Positions 1-8,765 are shown, counted from the first letter of the stretch. The stretch: 44,520 nucleotides of DNA from 2-02-FULL-66-22 sp964576535 (GCA_964576535.1 CAZNWB010000014.1:1-44520), one strand, 5' to 3'. Notes: a model not told the origin generated them from the letters alone. Program-made: numbers and translations.

Positions 1-1
1 C

Positions 2-376
2 GTGGCACGCATCACGATCCTGGGTGCCGGGTTCATGGGGAGCGCCCTGACCTTCCCGGCGACGGACAACGGGCATCAGGTCGCGCTGTGGGGAACGTGG
101 CTGGATGATCATCTGATCGAGGCCGTTCGACGTGGTGAGCCCCATCCGAAGCTCCGGTTGCGTCTCCCTCCGGGTGTCCGGGTCTGTGACCACACGCAGC
201 TAGCCGAGGCGCTCGCTGGAGCGGATCTGGTGGTCAACGCCGTGACGTCGGAGGGGACGCTGCCGGTCCTCACGCAGGCACTCCCGCATCTGACGCCGGG
301 GACCCCCCTGATGAGCGTGTCAAAAGGATTGCTGCGCTGGGCGGTTTTCGGCTCTCGCGGCCGGGCGCGGGCATGA
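2..376 (+). pseudogene. gpsA: Truncated glycerol-3-phosphate dehydrogenase (N-terminal NAD-binding part only)
   Basis: The 124-residue product begins like GpsA, which reduces dihydroxyacetone phosphate to sn-glycerol 3-phosphate for phospholipid synthesis. The Rossmann signature GAGFMGSAL is at residues 8-16 and a SVSKGLL motif, typical of this family after the cofactor domain, is near residue 110. The sequence then changes to an unrelated Arg/Gly-rich tail and stops. Family members are about 330 residues long, so the helical substrate-binding domain and catalytic lysine are missing. The start is a GTG at base 2, so the N terminus is probably complete and truncation is at the 3' side. Its stop overlaps the start of the next gene (ATGA), which could couple translation. 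A functional short dehydrogenase is unlikely. A sequencing frameshift alone would not explain it, because the HAD gene follows at once. Confidence 0.7.
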
Positions 377-1047
377 ATCCTCTTTGCACCCAGGCCGTCC
401 TCTTTGACTTCGACGGTGTGCTGGTGGACAGCGAGCCGATCCGGTTCAAGGCCGGGGCTCGGGCCCTGGAGGAGATCGGCGTCTCCCTGACCTGGGACCG
501 CTTCATGCGGTTCTGGCTCGGACGCACGGACGCTGCCGGCCTCCGCGACCTGCTGGGCGATCGCTTCGAGGCGGACGGGCAGCGCGTCGTGGCCCGCCGC
601 AACGCGCTGTACGAAGAGGGGCTGGACGAGGTGCCGACGTTCCCGGACACGGTTCGTCTTATGGAACGTGTTCCCGATGGGACGAAGCTGGCAGTGGCCA
701 CAGGGTCGCGCAGGATGGAGGTGGATCGTATCCTGACTCGGCTCAAGTTGTTATCCAGATTTCGCGCCATCGTGACGGCCGAGGACTATGCGCGCGCCAA
801 GCCGGCGCCGGATCCGTTCCTCACGGCCGCGCGCCGCCTGCATCTCCCGCCCGCGTCGTGTCTGGTCATCGAGGACAGTCTGGCAGGGATCACGGCCGCC
901 CACGCGGCGGGGATGCCGGTGGTGGCGGTGGACCGCGGGCGTGGCGCCGTCGGGCTGGAGCAGGCCACGTGGACGGTTGGGAGTCTGGAAGAAATCACCC
1001 TGGGCCCTGCGGGTCAGGTCACCATCCATCTTTCCCGCTGCATCTGA
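373..1047 (+). CDS. HAD-superfamily hydrolase, beta-phosphoglucomutase/phosphatase-like
   Basis: This 224-residue protein carries all four haloacid dehalogenase motifs: the nucleophile motif FDFDGVLVDSE (Asp12 and Asp14), a Thr/Ser motif in VATGSRR, the lysine in ARAKPAPDPF and the acidic VIEDSLAGI motif that holds magnesium. The order and the helical cap between motif I and motif II match the beta-phosphoglucomutase/phosphoglycolate phosphatase subfamily. It would dephosphorylate or isomerise a small sugar phosphate in the cytosol; the substrate cannot be read from sequence. It overlaps the broken gpsA by 4 bases. A promoter and a sugar-utilisation gene set follow, so a sugar-phosphate substrate is reasonable. 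Confidence 0.85.
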   Translation: MNPLCTQAVLFDFDGVLVDSEPIRFKAGARALEEIGVSLTWDRFMRFWLGRTDAAGLRDLLGDRFEADGQRVVARRNALYEEGLDEVPTFPDTVRLMERVPDGTKLAVATGSRRMEVDRILTRLKLLSRFRAIVTAEDYARAKPAPDPFLTAARRLHLPPASCLVIEDSLAGITAAHAAGMPVVAVDRGRGAVGLEQATWTVGSLEEITLGPAGQVTIHLSRCI

Positions 1048-1142
1048 TCCCCCGCATCGCACACCGAGTGGCAAGACTGGAGTAGCGGCTTCAACGGCGG
1101 CTCTCACCTGCGGTCCGGATGGGCTTCACAGCAAAACGTGTG

Positions 1143-1170
1143 TTGACTGTATACAGGCTGTGTATATAAG
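1143..1170 (+). promoter_or_regulatory. Sigma-70-type promoter with an embedded palindromic operator
   Basis: A -35 box TTGACT (1143-1148) and a -10 box TATAAG (1165-1170) are separated by 16 bases in an AT-rich patch of an otherwise GC-rich region. The perfect 10-bp palindrome CTGTATACAG (1147-1156) overlaps the -35 box and fills the spacer. GTATAC-centred palindromes are typical of GntR-family (FadR/FCD-type) operators, so repression by such a regulator is inferred. No regulator gene is in view. The rest of 1048-1329 shows no gene. Confidence 0.55.
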
Positions 1171-1329
1171 ATCAGCGCCCCATCGCTGGCGCGCCTTGCT
1201 CAGCGAGCGGGCCTACGAAAATCTGCCTGTACCGACATCACCATCTGCTTTGACAACGGGTCCGGTCTGGTGGTCGGCCTGCCGGATTCCTCTCTGGGGC
1301 GCGAGAACAACTGTGGGGAGGGGGATATC

Positions 1330-2691
1330 ATGAAGCGACATCGGCACATCCACGATTCTTCCCGTCGGAGGCTCAGTCGCCGCGAGATCTTGCGGCTGGG
1401 GGGCACGGCGGCTTTGGGCGCGGCGGTCGGGCCGTTCGTCTGGACCTCGGCCAAGGGCCAGACCTTTGACTGGACGCGGTTCCGAGGGAAAGAGCTCTTC
1501 ATCATGCTGGCCAAGCACCCGTGGCCGGAGGAGATGGTGAAGTGGATCCCCGAGTTCGAGGAACTCACGGGGATGAAGGCGAAGTACGAGATGCTCCCGG
1601 ACCAGCAGCAGCGCCAGAAAAATGTGATCCAGTTCACGGCCGGCGACCCCGGGACGGACGCATTCTACAGCAGCTTGCACGTGGAGAAGAAGCGGTTCTG
1701 GAAGTCAGGCTGGTACGAGCCCCTGAATGCCTATCTCCAGAATAGTAGCCTGACCAACCCCGACTTTGACTGGAATGACTTCACCGAGGGCGCCCGAACC
1801 ACGGCGGCCCAGCCGGATGGGACGATCAGCGCCATCCCCTGCTTCATGGACGCGCTGATTTTGTTCTACCGGAAGGACCTCTTCCAGGCGAAAGGTCTCA
1901 AGCCACCCAAGACGATGGCGGAGATGGAGGAGATCGCGAAGAAGTTCCACAACCCCCCTCAGTTGTACGGGATCGTGTACCGCGGTCTCAAGAATGCGAA
2001 TGCCGCGACCTGGGACGGCATGCTGTTCAACTTTGGCGGCGACATCCTCACCAAGGACGGGAAGGCAAACCTCAACAGCAAAGAGGCCATCGCGACCACT
2101 GAATATTACACGCGGCTGCTCCGGAACTACGGACCGCCGGGGGTGGTGCAGTTCAACTGGTACGAGTGCAGCTCCGCCTTCAGCCAGGGGCAGATCGCCA
2201 TGTACTACGATGGGGTCAATTTCGCCAACATCCTCGAGGACAAGGAGAAGGCAAAGACGGCCGGAAAGGTCGGGTACGTGATCTTTCCCAGAGGCCCAGG
2301 CGGACAGTGGGCTGCAACGTTCACGCCGGGGATGGCCATCAGTCGGCTCAGCCGAAACAAAGAGGCCGCCTGGTACTTCGTCCAGTGGTCCACGAGCAAG
2401 AAGAACTACGTCCGCCAGTTGGTCGCTGGCGTCGGTGTTCCCCGGGTCTCCGCCTGGAGCGCCCCCGAGGTGCAGGCCAAGCGGAAATACCCGCAGGATT
2501 GGTACGAGGCCTATCTGGACAGCCTGAAGGTCGGGCGCCTGGGCGTGCCGGAGATCGTGGGGATCACCGAGTACCGCGACATCATCGGCGTGGCCATAGA
2601 GAAGGCGATTGAGGGGGCCGACGTCCGGACGGTCCTGAATCAGGCCCAGAAGGAGTTTCAGGAGCTCTTGGACAAGACCGAGAAAGCGTAG
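1330..2691 (+). CDS. ABC transporter extracellular sugar-binding protein (solute-binding family 1), Tat-exported
   Basis: The 453-residue product has a twin-arginine signal (SRREILRLGG, Arg17-Arg18, then an Ala-rich stretch) followed by a family 1 solute-binding fold, as in binding proteins of maltose/glycerol-3-phosphate-type importers. It would capture a sugar or polyol outside the cytoplasmic membrane. The ATG at 1330 is chosen because a strong GGGGAGGGGG ribosome site precedes it and it places the Tat motif near the N terminus; an in-frame start at 1270 lacks these. No permease or ATPase gene lies next to it: an isomerase/epimerase and a sugar kinase follow instead. The ligand is unknown; the neighbours suggest a carbohydrate catabolised through phosphorylation. 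Confidence 0.85.
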   Translation: MKRHRHIHDSSRRRLSRREILRLGGTAALGAAVGPFVWTSAKGQTFDWTRFRGKELFIMLAKHPWPEEMVKWIPEFEELTGMKAKYEMLPDQQQRQKNVIQFTAGDPGTDAFYSSLHVEKKRFWKSGWYEPLNAYLQNSSLTNPDFDWNDFTEGARTTAAQPDGTISAIPCFMDALILFYRKDLFQAKGLKPPKTMAEMEEIAKKFHNPPQLYGIVYRGLKNANAATWDGMLFNFGGDILTKDGKANLNSKEAIATTEYYTRLLRNYGPPGVVQFNWYECSSAFSQGQIAMYYDGVNFANILEDKEKAKTAGKVGYVIFPRGPGGQWAATFTPGMAISRLSRNKEAAWYFVQWSTSKKNYVRQLVAGVGVPRVSAWSAPEVQAKRKYPQDWYEAYLDSLKVGRLGVPEIVGITEYRDIIGVAIEKAIEGADVRTVLNQAQKEFQELLDKTEKA

Positions 2692-2710
2692 GGCGTCCTC
2701 GGAGCGGGAG

Positions 2711-2742
2711 GGCCCGGTCGCCGGCCAATCCGGCGCCGGGTC
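2711..2742 (+). terminator. Possible hairpin terminator or attenuator after the binding-protein gene
   Basis: GGCCCGGTCGCCGG and CCGGCGCCGGGTCC form a GC-rich stem with two mismatches around the loop CCAAT, starting 20 bases after the stop codon. There is no real T run, so it may act only as an mRNA-stabilising or attenuating hairpin that lowers expression of the downstream enzymes relative to the abundant binding protein. Confidence 0.4.
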
Positions 2743-2860
2743 CTTCCGGAACCCTGTTGCCCCTCGCTCCCAGACTCTTCCAACTACTCTCGCGCGCCCA
2801 GCCTCTCGAATGGGTCTGGAGCCCTGCCTCTCGCCCCGCCAGTGAGATGAAGGACCTTGC

Positions 2861-3685
2861 ATGCGTCTGAGCTGCATTCCCGCCACCTATTTCATGGATC
2901 TTGTCGAGGGACGGATGCGCATGGAGGCCTGGATCGATTTCGCGGCCTCGCTTGATTTGGATGGTCTGGATTTCGGTCAGGCCTGGTTCCGGGATCGGCA
3001 ACCGGCTACGATCGCCACCCTCCGCCGGCGGATCGAGGACAGGGGGATGCAGGCCTGCATGCTGACCTGCGCCCCAGACTTCACCCATCCCGACCCGGCG
3101 GGACGGCAGGACACGATCGAGGAGATGCGGCGGATGATCGAGCTCGCCACCCAACTTGGAGCACCCCTGATCAGGGTGACGGCGGGACAGGCCCATCCGT
3201 CGGTGTCCCGCGTGGATGGGGTGGCCTGCGTGCGCGCGGGGATCTCTCGACTGCTCCCAGAGGCGAAAGCGGCCGGGGTCACCTTGGCCTACGAGAACCA
3301 CACCAAGGCGTCGGTCTGGCAGTATCGCGACTTCTCCGAGGATTCCGCGGTGTTCCTGGAGATCGTCCGAGCCACCGAGGGCACGGCCCTCGGCGTGAAC
3401 TTCGACACTGCGAACCCGCTGGTACACGGTGAGGATCCCCTGCCGCTGCTCAAGCAGGTCGCCCACCGAGTGGTCAGCGTCCACGCCAACGACACGCGAA
3501 CGCGCGGCCAGTTTGACTTCTGCGTGGTCGGCCGGGGGCTGGTTCCGTACACCGAACTCTTCGGCTTCCTCAAGCGGACGGTCGGCTTCGACGGCTGGAT
3601 CTCGGTCGAGGAGTACAGCCAGACCGGGGAGCAGGGCTTCCGGGAGGCCGTGCGTTTCGTCCGGGAGGCCTGGGCGGCGGCATGA
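2861..3685 (+). CDS. Sugar phosphate isomerase/epimerase (xylose isomerase-like TIM barrel)
   Basis: The 274-residue protein has the AP-endonuclease-2/xylose-isomerase-like TIM-barrel pattern. Likely metal and substrate ligands sit at strand ends: YENHT near residue 145, NFDTANPL near 180, VHANDT near 205, GRGLVPY near 220 and SVEEYS near 245. Enzymes of this family epimerise or isomerise ketoses, inososes or hydroxypyruvate-type substrates with a divalent metal. The gene follows the binding protein and overlaps the PfkB kinase gene by 4 bases (ATGA), so the isomerised product is probably the kinase substrate. The exact sugar cannot be told. Confidence 0.8.
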   Translation: MRLSCIPATYFMDLVEGRMRMEAWIDFAASLDLDGLDFGQAWFRDRQPATIATLRRRIEDRGMQACMLTCAPDFTHPDPAGRQDTIEEMRRMIELATQLGAPLIRVTAGQAHPSVSRVDGVACVRAGISRLLPEAKAAGVTLAYENHTKASVWQYRDFSEDSAVFLEIVRATEGTALGVNFDTANPLVHGEDPLPLLKQVAHRVVSVHANDTRTRGQFDFCVVGRGLVPYTELFGFLKRTVGFDGWISVEEYSQTGEQGFREAVRFVREAWAAA

Positions 3686-4659
3686 CCGACACCCCGCTCC
3701 GCTTCGACCTTCCGGTGCCCAGGCATGCCGCTTTCGACGTCGTGGGGCTCGGGGTGAACGTGATCAACCACTTGTACCTGCTACCCAAGTTCCCTGAGCC
3801 AGACACGAAGGTGGACCCCCTGGATGCCACCCAGCAGGGTGGGGGGGTGGCGGCGACCGCCATGGTGGCGTGCGCCCGGCTGAGCCTCCGCACCAAGTAC
3901 GTGGGGAAGGTGGGGCCTGATGACGCGGGACGGCTCTCTCGCGAGAGTCTCGAACAGGAGGGGGTTGACGTCACGGACGTCGTCGTGGACCCCACGGAGA
4001 ACACGCGTGTCACCTTCGGGCTGATCGAGAAGGCGACGGGACGCCGGACCCTCATCCGAGGGGTCGAGCCCCTGGCCCGGCTCCGCCTGGGCGAGGTAGA
4101 GGCCGGCGCCGTGACGGCCGGGAGGATCCTCCACCTGGATGGCTACGAAGGGGCGGTGGCCCTCTGGGCGGCCCGAACCGCTCGCGCTGGCGGGATCCCG
4201 GTATCTCTGGACGCCGAGGAGGCCACCCAATGCCGAGAGGAGCTCTTCCCCCTCGTGGATATCCTAATCATGGGACGGGACCTGGGCGCTCAGCTCACCG
4301 AGTGCCGGCAGGTCCCCGGAATTCTCGATCAACTGGAACGGCTGGGGCCGAGCGTAGTGGGGTTGACCCTGGGGGTAGAGGGGGCGGTGATCCGGCACCG
4401 GTCCATGACCGTTCAGGTGCCGGGGTATGCGGTGGATGTGGTGGATACAACGGGCGCCGGGGACGTATTCCACGGGGCCTTCCTCGCCGGGGTTCTGTGG
4501 GGCTGGCCAATCGCCGAGTGTTTGCGGCTCGCCAACGCTGCAGCCGGCCTCAAGTGCCGGAAGCTGGGCGGGCGGGCAGGCATCCCGACGCTAGCCGAGA
4601 TCCGTAAGTTCATTCGGGCCACCGGCGGGGATCTGCCGCCTTTGCCGGCTTGCGGGTGA
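3682..4659 (+). CDS. PfkB-family carbohydrate kinase
   Basis: The 325-residue protein belongs to the ribokinase/PfkB family, which transfers phosphate from ATP to a sugar or sugar phosphate. It shows the N-terminal DVVGLGVNVINHL strand, the glycine-rich QQGGGVAATAMV substrate-side segment near residue 52 and the C-terminal signature DTTGAGDVFHGAF, where Asp261 is the expected catalytic base and GAG forms the anion hole. Start and stop overlap the isomerase gene, giving a translationally coupled pair. PfkB proteins include ribokinase, fructokinase, 2-keto-3-deoxygluconate kinase and adenosine kinase; the sequence does not decide between them. Confidence 0.85.
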   Translation: MTDTPLRFDLPVPRHAAFDVVGLGVNVINHLYLLPKFPEPDTKVDPLDATQQGGGVAATAMVACARLSLRTKYVGKVGPDDAGRLSRESLEQEGVDVTDVVVDPTENTRVTFGLIEKATGRRTLIRGVEPLARLRLGEVEAGAVTAGRILHLDGYEGAVALWAARTARAGGIPVSLDAEEATQCREELFPLVDILIMGRDLGAQLTECRQVPGILDQLERLGPSVVGLTLGVEGAVIRHRSMTVQVPGYAVDVVDTTGAGDVFHGAFLAGVLWGWPIAECLRLANAAAGLKCRKLGGRAGIPTLAEIRKFIRATGGDLPPLPACG

Positions 4660-4786
4660 GACGGAGGGAAATGCGTCAGGGTGAGGTCGGACGCCCGCGT
4701 CCAGGCGCAGAAGTCGGCGGCCCGAGCCGCTGCACTCCCGCCTGCCCAGCCTGCCCGGCCTCACGCGGGATCGGGGTGAATCCTGA

Positions 4787-4816
4787 CTGACAACGCCAGG
4801 GCCGGTGTGTTAGGGT
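4787..4816 (+). promoter_or_regulatory. Possible promoter for the tkt gene
   Basis: CTGACA (4787-4792) and TAGGGT (4811-4816) with an 18-base spacer resemble a weak sigma-70 promoter about 60 bases ahead of transketolase. The rest of the 4660-4870 interval shows no gene. Confidence 0.3.
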
Positions 4817-4876
4817 AACAGGCGCGCGAGGGCCGGCCTCGCCACGGTTACCCTGCCGAGCGAAGGGAGCATGGGA

Positions 4877-6886
4877 ATGACACACCAGGAACGCCTGGAT
4901 CAGCTCTGCATCAACACCATTCGGATGCTCGCGGCTGACGCCGTGCAGAAGGCAAAGTCGGGGCACCCGGGGATGCCCATGGGGGCGGCGGCCATGGCCT
5001 ACGTCCTGTGGACCCGCTTCCGCAAGCACAATCCCGCGAACCCCAAGTGGCCGGACCGGGACCGTTTCGTGTTGTCGGCCGGACACGGGTGCATGCTCCA
5101 GTACGCGCTGCTCCACCTCACCGGCTATGACCTGAGCATGGAGGAGCTCCAACGATTCCGCCAGTGGGAGAGCAAGACGCCGGGCCATCCGGAATACGGC
5201 CTCACGCCCGGGGTGGAGACGAGCACGGGTCCCCTGGGCCAGGGGGTGGGAAATGGCGTCGGCATGGCCATCGCCGAACGCTGGCTGGCGGCAGAGTTCA
5301 ACCGGCCGGGACACACCATCGTGGATCACTATACCTACGCCATCGTGAGCGACGGGGACCTGATGGAGGGCGTGGCGTCCGAGGCGGCGTCATTGGCCGG
5401 GCACCTGAAGCTGGGCAAGCTGATCTATCTCTACGACGACAACCGTGTCTCCATCGAGGGCCATACGGACCTGGCCTTCACCGAGGATGTCGGCCGCCGG
5501 TTCGAGGCCTACGGGTGGCACGTGCAGCGCCTGGCCGACGGCAACGACCTCCCCGCGGTGGAGGCGGCCATCCGCGCCGCCCAGGCAGAGACGACCCGCC
5601 CGTCCCTCATCGCGGCGCGGACCCACATCGGCTATGGGAGCCCCAACAAGCAGGACTCGCACAAGGCCCACGGGGAGCCGCTGGGAGAGGAGGAGGTGCG
5701 GCTCACCAAGCAGAAGCTGGGCTGGCCGCTCGAGCCGACGTTCCTGATCCCGGAGGAGGTCCGGCATGAGTTCCGCAAGGCCCTGGACCGGGGGCGCAGA
5801 TGGGAGGCGGAGTGGCGCGAGCGTCTGCCTGTCTACGCGGCGGCATTCCCCCAGGAGGCGGCGCGCTGGGACACGCTGATGGACGGCAAACTGCCGGACG
5901 GATGGGACACAGGTCTCCCGACGTTTGCCCCGAGCGATCCGGCCATCGCCACCCGGGCGGCCTCGGGGAAGGCGCTGCAGGTGCTCTTCTCCAGCGTCCC
6001 GAACCTCATGGGCGGGTCGGCGGATCTGGCGCCGTCCACGAATACCTACATGCAGGAGTTCGGGGAGTTTCAGGGGGGATCCTACGGGGGACGGAACTTC
6101 CATTTCGGCGTTCGCGAGCACGGCATGGGCTCCATCGCCAATGGCATGGCCCTGCACGGAGGCATTCGCCCATTCACGGCGACGTTCCTGATCTTCTCCG
6201 ACTACATGCGGCCGGCCGTCCGGCTGGCGGCGCTGATGGAAATCCCGGTGGTCTTCATCTTCACCCACGACAGCATCGGCCTGGGCGAGGACGGCCCGAC
6301 CCACCAGCCCATCGAGCACCTGATGGCGTTGCGGGCCATCCCCAATCTTACGGTGATCCGTCCGGCGGACGCCAACGAGACGGTCGAGGCCTGGCGCGTG
6401 GCCCTGGCGCAGCATGGGCCGACGTGCCTGATTCTTACCCGGCAGAACGTCCCGATCCTGGACCGGTCCGGCATGCACCGTGACGGCGGGGTCGCACGAG
6501 GCGCGTACGTCGTGGCGGATGCGCCGGACGGGAGGCCCCAGGTGATCCTGATCGCCACGGGCTCCGAGGTATGGGTGGCGATGGGGGCGCAGAAATTTCT
6601 GGCGGCGAAGGGGGTTGTTGCCCGCGTCGTCAGCATGCCGTCCTGGGAGATCTTCGAGCGACAGCCGCCGGCGTACCGCGCCAGCGTCCTCCCCCCGGCG
6701 GTCACAGCCCGGGTCGCGGTCGAGGCCGGCAGTCCCCAGGGCTGGTACAAGTACGTGGGGCTGGGGGGGGACGTCGTCGGGATGACCCGCTTTGGCGCCT
6801 CGGCGCCCGGCAAGGTGAATCTCGAGAAGTTCGGCTTCACGCCCGAGAACGTGGCGGCCCGGGCCCTCGCCCTCTTGGCGAGGTAG
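4877..6886 (+). CDS. tkt: Transketolase
   Basis: Transketolase moves two-carbon units between ketose and aldose phosphates with thiamine diphosphate, in the non-oxidative pentose phosphate and Calvin pathways. The ~669-residue product has the full-length domain order. The N-terminal pyrophosphate-binding domain has GHPGMPMGAA near residue 30 and a thiamine-diphosphate motif running from SDGDLMEG to YDDNRVSIEG. The pyrimidine-binding domain has FGVREHGMGSIANGMA, and the C-terminal domain has ATGSEVWVA. The start at 4877 is preferred over 4871 because the AAGGGAG ribosome site ends only one base before 4871 but seven before 4877. It heads a tkt-pgi-rpiA carbon block. A period-8 repeat array begins at the last base of its stop codon. 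Confidence 0.95.
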   Translation: MTHQERLDQLCINTIRMLAADAVQKAKSGHPGMPMGAAAMAYVLWTRFRKHNPANPKWPDRDRFVLSAGHGCMLQYALLHLTGYDLSMEELQRFRQWESKTPGHPEYGLTPGVETSTGPLGQGVGNGVGMAIAERWLAAEFNRPGHTIVDHYTYAIVSDGDLMEGVASEAASLAGHLKLGKLIYLYDDNRVSIEGHTDLAFTEDVGRRFEAYGWHVQRLADGNDLPAVEAAIRAAQAETTRPSLIAARTHIGYGSPNKQDSHKAHGEPLGEEEVRLTKQKLGWPLEPTFLIPEEVRHEFRKALDRGRRWEAEWRERLPVYAAAFPQEAARWDTLMDGKLPDGWDTGLPTFAPSDPAIATRAASGKALQVLFSSVPNLMGGSADLAPSTNTYMQEFGEFQGGSYGGRNFHFGVREHGMGSIANGMALHGGIRPFTATFLIFSDYMRPAVRLAALMEIPVVFIFTHDSIGLGEDGPTHQPIEHLMALRAIPNLTVIRPADANETVEAWRVALAQHGPTCLILTRQNVPILDRSGMHRDGGVARGAYVVADAPDGRPQVILIATGSEVWVAMGAQKFLAAKGVVARVVSMPSWEIFERQPPAYRASVLPPAVTARVAVEAGSPQGWYKYVGLGGDVVGMTRFGASAPGKVNLEKFGFTPENVAARALALLAR

Positions 6887-6984
6887 GCAATCAGGCAATT
6901 AGGCGACCTGGCAATTTGGATCTTGCGTCTCCTCGCTACCCCGGATTGCCAGATTGCCAAGTTGCCCAGTCGCCAAGTTGCCGG
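6886..6984. repeat. Inverted arrays of degenerate 8-bp words (GGCAATCA type)
   Basis: The left arm reads GGCAATCA, GGCAATTA, GGCGACCT, GGCAATTT in strict 8-base register (6886-6919). The right arm is built from its complement, in words such as ATTGCCAG, ATTGCCAA, GTTGCCCA and GTCGCCAA (6945-6984). The two arms could form a long imperfect stem. The same words recur at 12780, 20835, 32754 and 38717. Confidence 0.75.
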
Positions 6985-7011
6985 TTTACCCCTCGGCCAG
7001 GGAGACAAGTC

Positions 7012-8745
7012 ATGGGGAGAGGGAATCTGCAGATGGACCACGAAGAAAGTCTCGGTCCGTATGCGCGGCAGGTAGAGGCGAGCTTGGCCGATCTGGCCAA
7101 GCGGGACGCGGTGGCGCGGATTTGGGCCAAGGACCCCACGCTCTGGAAATCGGAACCCGGCCACCAGCAGATCATCCGGAACAGCCTGGGGTGGCTCGCG
7201 GTCATGCCCACGGTCCGGCAGCGCGCGGCGAACCTTGCCGGATTCGCGGTGGAGGTGGGGCAGGCCGGGTATACCCATGTCCTCCTTCTCGGGATGGGCG
7301 GCAGCAGCCTGTGCCCGGACGTGCTGCGGCTGACCTTTGGTCAGGCGAAGGGATTCCCGACCCTGGCGGTCCTGGACACGACCGATCCGGCCAGCGTCCG
7401 GGCGCTGGAGCAGTCCGTGGACCTGTCCCGCACGTTGTTCATCGTGGCCAGCAAGTCCGGAACCACGCCGGAGATCACCGCCTTCTATCAATACCTCTTT
7501 GCCAGGATCCTGGCGCTCAGGAGGGATCGGGCCGGGGAGCAGTTCATTGCCATCACCGACCCGGGGACGGTGCTGGACCACACCGGAGCCACGGCGAAAT
7601 TCCGGCACGTCTTCCTGAACCCGCCGGACATCGGGGGCCGCTATTCGGCCCTGTCCTTTTTTGGGATGGTGCCCGCGACCCTCATCGGCGTGGACATCCT
7701 TCGTCTGCTGGACCGGGCCGAACGGATGGCCCAGGCCTGCGCTGCCTCTGTCCCGATCCGGGACAACCCGGGCGCGTGGCTGGGGGCCGTCATGGGGGCC
7801 TTGGCCAAGGCAGGGCGGGATAAACTGACCTTCATCTGCTCGCCGGAGATCGCATCCTTCGGCTACTGGGTCGAGCAGCTCATCGCCGAGAGCACCGGGA
7901 AGGATGGGACGGGAATCCTGCCGGTGGAAGGGGAGGTCGTGGGCGGTCCGGGCGCGTATGGGAATGATCGGGCCTTCGTGTATCTGAGGTTCGAGACGTC
8001 CCGCGGCCGGAATCTGGATGAAGCGGTCAAGACCTTGGAGCGGGCCGGGTATCCGGTGGTGACGATCCGCCTGCAGGATTTGTACGATCTAGGTGCCGAG
8101 TTCTTCCGGTGGGAATTCGCCACGGCCGTGGCCGGGGCCGTGATCGGCGTCAATCCCTTCGACCAGCCGAATGTCCAGGAGAGCAAGGACAACACCAAGC
8201 GCCTGATCGGCGAGTTCCAAGCGGTCGGCCGGCTTCCCGAGGGCAAGCCGATCTTCTCCGACGGGCCGATCCGGCTGTATGGGGATGCGGCGACCGCCTC
8301 TCTGCTGAAGGGTGCGAAGACGCTGCCGGATGCCCTGACCGGACACGCGAGACGAATCAAGGCCGGCGACTACGTGGCCCTGACCGCGTACCTGCAGGCG
8401 ACGGCCGCGCATGCCGAGGTGTTGGCGGCGATCCGGCTCCACATCCGGGAGAGGTTCCGGGTGGCAACCACGCTGGGATATGGACCACGCTTCCTGCACT
8501 CGACAGGACAGCTGCACAAGGGAGGCGGGGACAACGGGGTCTTCCTCCAGTTCACGGTGGACGACCCAATGGACTTGTCCGTCCCCGGGGAACCATACAC
8601 CTTCGGCCTGATGAAGGCGGCCCAGGCCCTGGGCGACCTTCAATCCCTCCAGAGCCGGAAACGGCGCGCCCTGCGAATCCACATCACCGGCAATGTTGAA
8701 GCCGGGCTGCGTCGGGTGCTGGAGGCCCTGAAGGAGATTCGATAA
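7012..8745 (+). CDS. pgi: Glucose-6-phosphate isomerase (stand-alone form of the Tal-Pgi isomerase half)
   Basis: The 577-residue protein has two sugar-isomerase (SIS) domains. LLGMGGSSLCPD lies near residue 93 and SKSGTTPE near residue 147, the phosphate-binding loops of phosphoglucose isomerases, followed by AESTGKDGTGILPV and FDQPNVQESK. It interconverts glucose 6-phosphate and fructose 6-phosphate. From memory of the family, the sequence resembles the C-terminal isomerase half of the bifunctional transaldolase-isomerase better than classical Pgi, but no transaldolase domain is present. The start at 7012 has GGGAG seven bases upstream. Transketolase precedes and ribose-5-phosphate isomerase follows, so the product feeds fructose 6-phosphate to transketolase. 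Confidence 0.9.
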   Translation: MGRGNLQMDHEESLGPYARQVEASLADLAKRDAVARIWAKDPTLWKSEPGHQQIIRNSLGWLAVMPTVRQRAANLAGFAVEVGQAGYTHVLLLGMGGSSLCPDVLRLTFGQAKGFPTLAVLDTTDPASVRALEQSVDLSRTLFIVASKSGTTPEITAFYQYLFARILALRRDRAGEQFIAITDPGTVLDHTGATAKFRHVFLNPPDIGGRYSALSFFGMVPATLIGVDILRLLDRAERMAQACAASVPIRDNPGAWLGAVMGALAKAGRDKLTFICSPEIASFGYWVEQLIAESTGKDGTGILPVEGEVVGGPGAYGNDRAFVYLRFETSRGRNLDEAVKTLERAGYPVVTIRLQDLYDLGAEFFRWEFATAVAGAVIGVNPFDQPNVQESKDNTKRLIGEFQAVGRLPEGKPIFSDGPIRLYGDAATASLLKGAKTLPDALTGHARRIKAGDYVALTAYLQATAAHAEVLAAIRLHIRERFRVATTLGYGPRFLHSTGQLHKGGGDNGVFLQFTVDDPMDLSVPGEPYTFGLMKAAQALGDLQSLQSRKRRALRIHITGNVEAGLRRVLEALKEIR

Positions 8746-8765
8746 ACCGCAGAACCGGATTTAAT

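Noticed and set aside
5390..6898. A 502-residue minus-strand open frame opposite transketolase
   Set aside because: It is antisense to a clearly recognised gene, has Arg/Gly/Pro-rich composition and no motifs.
6886..6984. The 8-bp and 7-bp word arrays as CRISPR arrays
   Set aside because: Units are 7-8 bases without spacers, and no cas genes are present.
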